NCBI GenBank assembly: GCA_018241265.1
Contig: JAFEEF010000033.1
Coordinates: 1,152 to 65,151, forward strand
Reading direction: 5' to 3'
Origin: Pseudomonadota bacterium
GTDB lineage: Bacteria; Pseudomonadota; Gammaproteobacteria; Burkholderiales; Burkholderiaceae_C
DNA: 64,000 nucleotides
Both the position numbers and the translations under genes were made by a program. Below the pieces are notes generated by a model. The model had not been told where the DNA came from. It was given only the letters and a program-made list of their open reading frames with translations, and searched no databases. Each line of letters opens with the position of its first letter. The stretch's first letter is position 1. Positions 29,186 to 40,692 of the stretch are shown here, one piece after another.

Positions 29186-30406
29186 TCACGACCGCATCAC
29201 CACCATCGGCGGCAGCGCCGCGGCGCGCAATGCCGGTCCGAGCACCGCGATCTGGCCGAGCACCCACAGCGCCAGCGCGCCGGCCGGCAGCACCATCCAC
29301 GGCAGGCGCGGCAGCTCGTAGTGCGCCATCAGCACTTGGTTGATCGCATAGGCACCTGCCATGCCGAGTGCGATGCCTATCGTCGTCAGCAACAGATTCT
29401 CGGTCTGGAAGTAACGCAGGATGTGCGTGCGCGACGCGCCGAGTGCGCGACGCGTGCCGATCATGCGGGTCCGCTGCTGGACCCAGAAGCTTGCCAGGCC
29501 GACGATGCCGAACGCGGTGATCGCGAGCATCGCGACGCACACGCCGCCCATCAGCCAAACCATCGAGCGGTCCTGCGCGTAGTAGTCGGCGCGCATCTCC
29601 GTCATCGGCCGCACGTGCGCGACGATGCGGGTGTGGTCGACGCGGTCGACGATGTCGGGCACGGCCTTGATCACCGCGTCGCGCTGCGCCGGCTCGACGC
29701 GCAGCAGGTAGCTGCCGCCGCGGTAGCTCGGGCGCACCGGGAACAGCATCGAGTAGCCGTCCTTGTTCTGCGCCTTGCCCGGATAGGGATGGGTCAGCCG
29801 CTCGACGACGCCGACCACGGTGGATGGATCGTCGCCGTACACGTAGATCTGGCGACCCAGCGCCGACTGGCCCGGCCAGAGCCGATCGGCGAGCACGCGA
29901 TTGATGACGACCTGCCCGACCTTCGGCTTGTCCTGCTGGTCGACGACCGAGCCCGACAGGTATTCCTCGGGCAGGAAGTCGCGGCCGGCGACGAGCTTCA
30001 GGCCCATCGTCGCGAGTGCCTGTTCCCCGCCCGTGTAGTGCGCACCCTCGATCTTCTGCTGCTCCTGCTTCGGCTCGGTCCCGATGCCGCTGTTGTTGCT
30101 GTTGTCGCCGTAGATCACCTGGTTGACGACCGCGACGCTCTTCACCCCCGACAAGGCGCGAAAGGCCGCGAGGTCGCGCTGCGTCACTTCGTCCGCATTG
30201 GCGGGACCGCCGGTGGTTCGCAACTCGACGACCACGAGCTCGGACTCCGGCAGACCGCTGTCGTGGTGCAGCAGTTCGAGGCGATGGCCGATCAGCTGCA
30301 GCGCGTTGCAGACGATCGCGCAGGTGATCGCCACTTCGACGACGATCAGGCAGGCTGCGGTCTTGTGGCGGCGCAGGGTCGAGAGGATGGGCAGCAGGTC
30401 GAGCAT
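29186..30406 (-). CDS. MacB/FtsX-type ABC transporter permease (second)
   Basis: The 406-residue protein has one N-terminal helix (about 18-42), a large periplasmic MacB-core domain (about 45-275), and three C-terminal helices of the FtsX domain (about 280-400, with the loop RTRMIGTRRALGASRTHILRYFQTENLL). It lacks its own ATPase, so it should pair with the separate ABC protein at 33081-33791 and with the sister permease 13 bases upstream. Together they form a tripartite or mechanotransmission-type pump. Confidence 0.88.
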   Translation of the reverse strand: MLDLLPILSTLRRHKTAACLIVVEVAITCAIVCNALQLIGHRLELLHHDSGLPESELVVVELRTTGGPANADEVTQRDLAAFRALSGVKSVAVVNQVIYGDNSNNSGIGTEPKQEQQKIEGAHYTGGEQALATMGLKLVAGRDFLPEEYLSGSVVDQQDKPKVGQVVINRVLADRLWPGQSALGRQIYVYGDDPSTVVGVVERLTHPYPGKAQNKDGYSMLFPVRPSYRGGSYLLRVEPAQRDAVIKAVPDIVDRVDHTRIVAHVRPMTEMRADYYAQDRSMVWLMGGVCVAMLAITAFGIVGLASFWVQQRTRMIGTRRALGASRTHILRYFQTENLLLTTIGIALGMAGAYAINQVLMAHYELPRLPWMVLPAGALALWVLGQIAVLGPALRAAALPPMVVMRS

Positions 30407-30419
30407 GTCCGTGTCTCCT

Positions 30420-31727
30420 TCAAAGCGTCTTCAGGTGGCGCGCCGGCGGCACGCGTGCTGCATTCCACGCGGGCAGCAGCCCGGCCAGCAGGCTCGCCGC
30501 GAGCGCGAGCACGATCGTCACGCCGAGCATGGCCCAGTCCATCTGCGCGAGCGGCGCGTACTCGGCCGGACTGAGCCGCACGAGCCACAGGCCGATCCAG
30601 GCCAGCAGCAGCCCGAGCAAGCCGCCGGCCGCGCCGAGCACGCCGGCCTCGACGACGAACTGCAGGAAGATCTGGCCGCGCGGCGCGCCGAGCGCGCGCC
30701 GCACGCCGATGTCGCCGCTGCGGCGCAGGCACTTCGCGAGCAGGAGGCCCATGGTGTTGACGAGGCAGACGACGAGGAAGCCGAACGCGAGCCACACTTG
30801 CAGGGTCACGTCGGACGGCAGCACCTGGCGGTAGACCAGCCAGTCCATCACGTTGCGCAGCCGGACGTTGGTCGGCCGTACGAAGCGGCCGGCGCGGCGC
30901 TGCTCGTCGGAGTACTGCACGAGGTAGTCGCGGAACGCCGTCGCCTCGGCCGGCGACGCGAGCTCGACCCAGTACTGGACCCACGAACACGGCGCGTTCA
31001 GGTCGCGCGGACTCGCGGCCCCGGTATCGCCCCAGCAGTCCATGTTGCCGGAATTGCCGAACTTCAGGTCCATCGCGGTCGAGAACGGCATGTAGACGTC
31101 CTCGCCCTTGGCGTAGTTGCCGGCGGTCAGGTCGAAGTAGTGCGGCACCGGGCGCCAGTCGGCGAGCACGCCGACGACACGCATGGTCGCGCGGCGGATC
31201 GTGATGTCGCGGCCCACGCTGTCGGCGCCGCCGAACACCTTGTCGTTGAGCGACTTCGAGATCACGACGACGCGCGCCTTGGCCGCATCGTCGCCGGCGT
31301 TCCAGGCGCTGCCGTAGATGAACGGCGCCTCGAACATCGCGAAGAAGTCGGCCGACGTCATCCGCGCGCGGGTGTAGAACGGCTTGATGCCGGCGTCGTC
31401 GGGCTGCACCGCGACGTTCGATCCGCTCATCATCACCTGCCGCTTCGCACGGCCCGCGCGCAGCAGCGCCTCGGCGTCGAAGCGCGTGAGCTGGAAGGTT
31501 GGTTCCTGGCCCGGCTGCCAGTTGACCTTGTCGGCCGCATCGAGCTCGACGTCGAACAGCCGGTCGCTCTTGCCCGGGATCGGATTGCCCGACAGCACGT
31601 GGTAGACCGTCAACGTCGTCATGCAGGCGCCGATGCCGAGCGCGATCGCGAGCACCATCAGCGCGGTCAGTGCGCGGCTGCGCTTGAAGCTGCGCAGCGC
31701 GAGGTCGAGGTGGTAGGCGAACATCAT
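30420..31727 (-). CDS. MacB/FtsX-type ABC transporter permease (first)
   Basis: The 435-residue protein has the same plan as its neighbour: an N-terminal helix (ALTALMVLAIALGIGACMTTL), a periplasmic core, and three C-terminal FtsX helices with the loop LRRSGDIGVRRALGAPRGQIFLQF. The two permeases differ strongly in the periplasmic core and so probably work as a heterodimer. It lies 13 bases after the outer-membrane factor gene. The second ATG one codon downstream could equally be the start. Confidence 0.88.
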   Translation of the reverse strand: MMFAYHLDLALRSFKRSRALTALMVLAIALGIGACMTTLTVYHVLSGNPIPGKSDRLFDVELDAADKVNWQPGQEPTFQLTRFDAEALLRAGRAKRQVMMSGSNVAVQPDDAGIKPFYTRARMTSADFFAMFEAPFIYGSAWNAGDDAAKARVVVISKSLNDKVFGGADSVGRDITIRRATMRVVGVLADWRPVPHYFDLTAGNYAKGEDVYMPFSTAMDLKFGNSGNMDCWGDTGAASPRDLNAPCSWVQYWVELASPAEATAFRDYLVQYSDEQRRAGRFVRPTNVRLRNVMDWLVYRQVLPSDVTLQVWLAFGFLVVCLVNTMGLLLAKCLRRSGDIGVRRALGAPRGQIFLQFVVEAGVLGAAGGLLGLLLAWIGLWLVRLSPAEYAPLAQMDWAMLGVTIVLALAASLLAGLLPAWNAARVPPARHLKTL

Positions 31728-31740
31728 GGCTCTCCCGGAG

Positions 31741-33069
31741 TCATTGCAGCAGCGCGTTCACCGCCGCCAGATCGGCTTCGGCGATCGTGCCGGCCGCCTG
31801 CAGCAAGAGCAGCTTGTCGAGGATGAACTGATGGCGCGCGGCCGAGTACGCGCCCTGCGCCGACGTCAGGTTCTGGATCGCGAGCAGCAGATCGGTCATC
31901 GTCTGCGTGCCGAGCTGCTGCCCGACGCGCGTCGAGGCCAGCGCCTTGCGCGCCGCGTCGACCGCTGCCTTGGTCGCTTCGATGCGGCCGACGCCGGCGA
32001 CGACGCTGCGGTACTGGTCGAGCGTCGTGCGCGCGAGTGCGCGGCGCTGCGCCTCGTAGGTATCTTGCGCGCCGTCGCGCTGGTGCAGCGCCTGGCGCAC
32101 CAGCGACTGCGTCGCGCCGCCGGCGAACAGCGGCACGTTGAGCGTGACGCCGACCGTCGTGACGGTGCGGCCGTCGTAGTCGCTCTGCGTCATCGGCCAG
32201 CTTGCCGAGCGGCCGATGCCGACGCCCGCCGTCAAGGTCGGCAGATGGCCGGCGCGCGCCGCATCGATGCTGCGCTCGGCCGCGGTGACGCCGAGCTGCT
32301 GCGCGCGCAGGCCCGGGTTGGTCGCCAGTGCGGTCTCGACCCAGGCTTGCGCATCGGCCGGCGCGGGCGGCGCCGTCGGCAGCTCGTCGCGCAGGGTCTT
32401 CAGCGTGCCGGCCGGCGTACCGGTGATCTCGGCGAGCGCCTCGCGCGCATCGGCGAGCTGCGTGCGCGCAGCTATCGTGCTGGCACGCGCCGCGGCGTAG
32501 TACGAGCGCGCCTGCTCGACATCGACCTGTGCCGACAGGCCGTTGGCATAGCGCGTCGCCGACTGCTCGACCTGCTGGCCGTAGGCGTCCTCGTTGGCCT
32601 GCACATAGGCCAGCGTATCGCCGGCACTCAGCACGTTGAAGTAGGCGGTCGCGACACGCACCGCGAGGTTCTGCAGCGCCGCCGCATAGACCGCGTCCTG
32701 CGCGTCCGACTGCGCATGCGCGACGCGCAGCTGCGCCGTCTTCGAGACGTCGACGATCACCTGGTTCAGGTTGGCCGACGCGCTGCGCGTGCTGTTGCGG
32801 CCGGACGGCAGCGACGCGGCATCGCTCGCCGAAGTCGCGCCGACCGAGCTCTGGTCGAAGCCGAACCCGGCCGAGAGTTGCGGCAGCAGCGGCGCGCGTG
32901 CCTGCGCGACGTTCTCGTGCACCGCCCAGCGCGTCGCGTCGGCACCGGCCAGCACCGGATCGGCACGCAGCGCCTGCGCATACGCCTCGAGCAGGTCGGA
33001 CGCCCGGCCGGCGGCCGGCAGCGCCGCCAGCAGCGCGGCGCAGAACCAGAGGCCGATCGATCGGGACAT
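31741..33069 (-). CDS. TolC-family outer membrane efflux protein
   Basis: The 442-residue protein starts with a signal peptide (MSRSIGLWFCAALLAALPAAGRA). Two repeated outer-membrane-factor halves follow, with the long heptad-rich helices typical of TolC, for example VRVATAYFNVLSAGDTLAYVQ and QSATRYANGLSAQVDVEQAR. It would form the outer-membrane channel of the pump encoded around it. The start is 11 bases after the ABC ATPase stop. Confidence 0.92.
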   Translation of the reverse strand: MSRSIGLWFCAALLAALPAAGRASDLLEAYAQALRADPVLAGADATRWAVHENVAQARAPLLPQLSAGFGFDQSSVGATSASDAASLPSGRNSTRSASANLNQVIVDVSKTAQLRVAHAQSDAQDAVYAAALQNLAVRVATAYFNVLSAGDTLAYVQANEDAYGQQVEQSATRYANGLSAQVDVEQARSYYAAARASTIAARTQLADAREALAEITGTPAGTLKTLRDELPTAPPAPADAQAWVETALATNPGLRAQQLGVTAAERSIDAARAGHLPTLTAGVGIGRSASWPMTQSDYDGRTVTTVGVTLNVPLFAGGATQSLVRQALHQRDGAQDTYEAQRRALARTTLDQYRSVVAGVGRIEATKAAVDAARKALASTRVGQQLGTQTMTDLLLAIQNLTSAQGAYSAARHQFILDKLLLLQAAGTIAEADLAAVNALLQ

Positions 33070-33080
33070 GCGCGCGTCCT

Positions 33081-33791
<711 letters not shown>

Positions 33792-33828
33792 GGGACGTGC
33801 TTCCTTCGGTTGGACGTCATGGAGACCA

Positions 33829-35100
33829 TCAGGGACTGAGCGCGACGCGCGGCGCGCCCTGGAAGGCATCGGCGCCGGTCACGACGACGCGATCGCCCGG
33901 CTTCAGGCCGGACAGGATCTCGACCCGATCGAGGCTGCGCGCACCGACCTTGATCGGCGTCTTCTCGGCGATGCCGTCGCGCACCACATAGGCATACGCA
34001 CCGCCCGACTCGTCGACGAACGAGCCGCGCCGCACCGTCACGACGTCGTCGCGCTTGTCGAGCAGCACGCGCACCGACAGCCGCTGGTTCTGGCGCAGCT
34101 GCGCCGGCGTCGCGCCGTCGAAGCGCAGGCGCGCCGACACCTCGTTGTTGACGACCTCGGGCGATACCGCACTCACGAGGCCTTTCCAGGTCTGACCATT
34201 GCCGCCGATCTCGCCCGGCATGCCGATCGCGAGGTCGCGCGCGAAGCTCTCGGCGACCTGCATCTGCACCTCGAGCGCCGACAGGTCGACGACCGACAGC
34301 AATTGCGCATCGCGCGCGACGCTCGCATGCTCGGCGACGAAGAGCTGGCCGACCTGACCGTCGACCGGCGAGCGCACCGTCAGCGCCTCGACCTGGCGCA
34401 TCAGGTCCTTCACGAGCAGCAACTGGCGCTCGTGCGCGAGGCGCTTGGCCTGCACGTCGAAGCGCAGGCTGTCGTCCTTCAGCTTCAGGCCGGACGTGGC
34501 ATGGTCGAGCGCGATGCCGGCCTTCTGCAGCGCGTCCTTCGCATGGTCGACCTGCATGCCCGCGGCGGCACCGGCATCGAAGGCCTTCTGCTGCCGCGCG
34601 AGGTCGTTCTCGGCGGTCGTGCGGTCGATGCGCGCGTTGTCGACCGTGGCCTGCAGCGCGGCGCGCTGCTCGCGCGCATCGACGTCGGCGCGCTGCGCAT
34701 CCGCCTGCAGCGCGTCGGCATTCGAGCGCTCCTGCGCGAGCTTGGCGTTGAGGTCGGGGCTGTCGATCACCGCGAGCACCTGGCCCTTGGTCACCCGGTC
34801 GCCCGCGTGCACCTGCAGCGCGACCGTGCCGCTGCCCGGCGCATAGAGCGTCGGGCTCACGGCCGCGACCACCTTGCCTTCGCCGGCGATGTCGCGCACG
34901 AACGGGCCGCGTTCGACGTCGGCGATCACGAGCCGCGCGGCGCTGTACGACTGGCCGGTCGACAAGGTGCGCTGCAGCGCCGGCCAGGCGAGCAGCGCGC
35001 CGCCGATCACGAGCACCGCAACAACGACGATCGCCACGCGACGCGGCGTCGACGAGCGCTGGGCAATCGGGCGGTCCTGGGCGGAGGTGTCGCGGATCAT
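33829..35100 (-). CDS. periplasmic adaptor (membrane fusion) protein, MacA/HlyD type
   Basis: The 423-residue protein has one N-terminal helix (about 21-40), a lipoyl/barrel-sandwich part with GTVALQVHAGDRVTKGQVLAVID, a long coiled coil at about 110-210, and beta-barrel and membrane-proximal domains ending in LKPGDRVVVTGAD. It links the inner-membrane permeases to the TolC-like channel. It is the first gene of a seven- or eight-gene operon. No ribosome-binding site precedes the ATG, and the predicted sigma-54 start site is only about two bases upstream, so the message may be leaderless. A GTG about 20 codons in is an alternative start. Confidence 0.9.
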   Translation of the reverse strand: MIRDTSAQDRPIAQRSSTPRRVAIVVVAVLVIGGALLAWPALQRTLSTGQSYSAARLVIADVERGPFVRDIAGEGKVVAAVSPTLYAPGSGTVALQVHAGDRVTKGQVLAVIDSPDLNAKLAQERSNADALQADAQRADVDAREQRAALQATVDNARIDRTTAENDLARQQKAFDAGAAAGMQVDHAKDALQKAGIALDHATSGLKLKDDSLRFDVQAKRLAHERQLLLVKDLMRQVEALTVRSPVDGQVGQLFVAEHASVARDAQLLSVVDLSALEVQMQVAESFARDLAIGMPGEIGGNGQTWKGLVSAVSPEVVNNEVSARLRFDGATPAQLRQNQRLSVRVLLDKRDDVVTVRRGSFVDESGGAYAYVVRDGIAEKTPIKVGARSLDRVEILSGLKPGDRVVVTGADAFQGAPRVALSP

Positions 35101-35113
35101 GGGCCGTGCAGGC

Positions 35114-35128
35114 GCAAGCGGCGTGCCC
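35114..35128 (-). promoter_or_regulatory. sigma-54 promoter of the efflux operon
   Basis: On the minus strand the sequence reads GGGCACGCCGCTTGC, which matches the consensus TGGCACG-N4-TTGC at all but the first base. It stands directly before the adaptor gene. Transcription should begin near 35102. The operon encodes its own NtrC-type activator, which supports the call. Confidence 0.65.
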
Positions 35129-35193
35129 GTCGCGCCGAACGCCGCTGTACCTTGCGGATCAAGCACTTGCGCGCGGCAGGCGGTACCCGACGA

Positions 35194-35231
35194 GTGTCCG
35201 CGGACACCCGCCGGACACCCCGCGCGGACAC
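35194..35231. promoter_or_regulatory. palindromic activator-binding region
   Basis: GTGTCCGCGGACAC (35194-35207) is a perfect 14-base palindrome, followed by two further half sites, CCGGACAC at 35211-35218 and GCGCGGACAC at 35222-35231. The palindrome lies about 90-105 bases upstream of the predicted sigma-54 start, the usual distance for an NtrC-type enhancer. Confidence 0.55.
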
Positions 35232-35249
35232 CGCGGACGCGTCAGCCGC

Positions 35250-38428
<3,179 letters not shown>

Positions 38429-38444
38429 CGCGCAGGCCCGATAG

Positions 38445-38476
38445 CATGCGGGCTCTTCGATCGAAGCGCCCGCATG
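38445..38476. repeat. inverted repeat between katG and the MFS gene
   Basis: CATGCGGGC (38445-38453) pairs exactly with GCCCGCATG (38468-38476), and the loop holds a second palindrome, TTCGATCGAA. The downstream arm contains the start codon of the MFS gene. There is no T tract, so it is at best a weak terminator for katG. Confidence 0.45.
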
Positions 38477-39703
38477 TCCGTCTTCCCTCTTCCGGCCGCC
38501 ACCCGCGGCCGCGCGACGCTCGCCGTGATGCTGGCGGCGCTGACCACCGGCTTCGCGATGAGCCAGGCCTATCGCACCGTCGCCGCGCTGATGGCGCCGG
38601 CGCTGCAGGCCGACTTCGGTGCCAGCCCGCAGTCGCTCGGCCTGTTCGCCGGCGCCTTCCATTTCGCGTTCGGCGCGCTGCAGATGTTCGTCGGCATCGG
38701 CATCGACCTGCACGGCATCCGGCGCACCGTGCTCGCGATGTTTCCGCTCGCGATCGCCGGTTCGGCGATGGCCGCGCTCGCGCCGCATTTCGCATGGCTG
38801 GTCGTCGCGCAGGCGCTGATCGGCGTCGGCTGCGCGCCGGCCTTCCTGGTCTGCACGGTGTTCATCGCGCGCAGCTATCCGCCGCAGCGCTTCGCGGCCC
38901 TGTCGGGCCTCGTGCTCGGCGTCGGCGGCATCGGCATGCTGGCGACCGGCACGCCGCTCGCGTGGCTGATCGCGGCGACGTCGTGGCGTGCCGGCTTCGG
39001 CGTGCTCGGCGCCTGCGCAGTCGCGTCGTGGGTCGCGATCTGGTGGTGCGTGACCGAGCCGCCGCGCGATGCGCCGTCCGAGCGCGAGTCGCTGGGCCAG
39101 GCGATGCGCCGGTTCGCGCAACTCTTCGCGCTGCCGCACACCGCCGGCATCGTCGCGCTCGGCTTCGTCGGCTATGCGGCCTTCATCGCGCTGCGCGGCC
39201 TCTGGCTCGGGCCGCTGCTGATCGCACGCTATCGCTGGTCGCTGGTCGACGTCGGCAACGTCGCGCTCGTGGTGTCCATCGTGTCGATGCTCGGACCGCC
39301 GCTGTTCGGCCGGCTCGACCCGGGGCCGGCGCGGCGCCGCCGCTGGCTCGTGATCGGGACCGTCGCGATGGCCGGCCTGCTCGTCGCGATGGCGGCCGGC
39401 CTCGGCGCGGTCGCCGACGTCGGCCTGTCGATCGTGTTCGGTCTCTTGTCCGGCGTGCTGGTGCTGCAGTACGCCGACGTGCGCGCCGCCTATCCGGCAT
39501 CGATCACCGGGCGGGCCCTGGCGCTCTTCACGATGGCGATGTTCCTCGGCGTCGCGGCGATGCAGTGGTTCACCGGCTGGGTGGCCGAGCGCGCGCCGGC
39601 CTACGGCGTCGCGCCGTTCGTCGCGACGCTCGCGACGATGGCCGCGCTGCTCGCGATCGGCGCGCTCGCCTACGTCGTGCTGCCGGCGCCGCGCCGGGCC
39701 TGA
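38474..39703 (+). CDS. MFS transporter
   Basis: The 409-residue protein has twelve predicted membrane helices and the major-facilitator motif pattern, for example LQMFVGIGIDLHGIRRTVLAMF after helix 2 and ALIGVGCAPAFLVCTVFIARSYPPQRFAALSG in helices 4-5. It resembles uncharacterised YbjJ/CynX-like carriers; the substrate is unknown. It begins 46 bases after katG in the same direction. Its start codon lies in the arm of an inverted repeat, and no good ribosome-binding site is visible. Confidence 0.88.
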   Translation: MSVFPLPAATRGRATLAVMLAALTTGFAMSQAYRTVAALMAPALQADFGASPQSLGLFAGAFHFAFGALQMFVGIGIDLHGIRRTVLAMFPLAIAGSAMAALAPHFAWLVVAQALIGVGCAPAFLVCTVFIARSYPPQRFAALSGLVLGVGGIGMLATGTPLAWLIAATSWRAGFGVLGACAVASWVAIWWCVTEPPRDAPSERESLGQAMRRFAQLFALPHTAGIVALGFVGYAAFIALRGLWLGPLLIARYRWSLVDVGNVALVVSIVSMLGPPLFGRLDPGPARRRRWLVIGTVAMAGLLVAMAAGLGAVADVGLSIVFGLLSGVLVLQYADVRAAYPASITGRALALFTMAMFLGVAAMQWFTGWVAERAPAYGVAPFVATLATMAALLAIGALAYVVLPAPRRA

Positions 39704-39710
39704 CGTCGCG

Positions 39711-40502
39711 CTACCAGCGGTTGCGCAACTCGCGCAGCTTCACGAACACGGTGCGTGCATCGGGCTCGTCGGGCAGGTCGGGAAAGGCCTCGCGCAGCCG
39801 CGCGATCACGGTCGGGCTGGCGAGCCGGAAGAAGGTGTTGATCTCCGACTCGACCGCCAGGGTCGACACGTAGGCCCGGCTCGGATCCTGGCCGCTCAGC
39901 TCGTCGAGCAGCGCGCGCGCCCGTGCGTTGTCGGGCTCGCGGTCGAGCGTGAAGCGCAGGTTGTTCTCGATGTAGTCGTGGCCGGGATAGACGAGCGTGT
40001 CGTCCGGCAGCCGCGCGAGCTGGCGCGAGAAGGTGTCGTAGAGCGCCTCGGGATGGCCGCCGTTGTGGCAGTTGCCGGCCCCCGCGTTGAACAGCGTGTC
40101 GCCGCAGAACAGCGCCTTGCGCTCGCCATGCGCGCACAGGCAGACGTGGCACATCGTGTGGCCGGGCGTGTCCAGCGTCTCGAGCTCGACGGTGCGGCCG
40201 ACCTTCACGACGTCGCCGGCCGCGAGGCCGCGATCGACGCCGGCGATCTTGTCCTTGGCCTTCTCGTGCGCGAGCAGCTTGGCGCCGGTGGCTGCGACCA
40301 TCGCCGCGTTGCCGCCGGTGTGGTCGTGGTGCTCGTGGGTGTTGAGGATCTGCGTGATGGCCCAGCCTTCGTCGCGCGCCGCACGCAGGCACTTCTCGTG
40401 GTCGAGCGGATCGATCGCGAGCGCCTCGCCGGTCTCGGCGCAGGCGATCAGGTAGTTGAAGTTGCGGTAGGCGTTGCCGGTCCAGATCTGCTTGACGATC
40501 AC
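39711..40502 (-). CDS. gloB: metallo-beta-lactamase-fold hydrolase, hydroxyacylglutathione hydrolase-like
   Basis: The 263-residue protein has the glyoxalase II metal motif THEHHDHTGGN near residue 54, the later ligands in TPGHTMCHVC and FCGDTLFNAGAGNC, and the last His in LVYPGHDYIENNLRF, so it should bind two metals and hydrolyse S-lactoylglutathione or a related thioester. The GTG start at 40500-40502 is preferred because GAGGAG lies eight bases upstream. It converges with the MFS gene, the stops being only a few bases apart. Confidence 0.87.
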   Translation of the reverse strand: MIVKQIWTGNAYRNFNYLIACAETGEALAIDPLDHEKCLRAARDEGWAITQILNTHEHHDHTGGNAAMVAATGAKLLAHEKAKDKIAGVDRGLAAGDVVKVGRTVELETLDTPGHTMCHVCLCAHGERKALFCGDTLFNAGAGNCHNGGHPEALYDTFSRQLARLPDDTLVYPGHDYIENNLRFTLDREPDNARARALLDELSGQDPSRAYVSTLAVESEINTFFRLASPTVIARLREAFPDLPDEPDARTVFVKLRELRNRW

Positions 40503-40692
40503 GCTGAAGCTCCTCGAGGACAGGTCGAGCGCAGCGGGTCGACGTGCGCCGTCGGCACGCGACCCGCCAGTTCGACACATCAGGTAACGAGCGAAACCCG
40601 CCTGCACGCATCCCGCATCGACTAGGGATTGCGACCGCCGGGCGACAGGCCGAGCGTACGCCATCGGCTTCGCCCGCTCGGGCGCGCCGGAT

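Noticed and set aside
38445-38476. Rho-independent terminator of katG
   Set aside because: The stem lacks a following T tract and overlaps the next start codon.
40503-40692. Small gene between the metallo-hydrolase and DUF4157 genes
   Set aside because: No start with a ribosome-binding site and no recognisable product in this 190-base gap.
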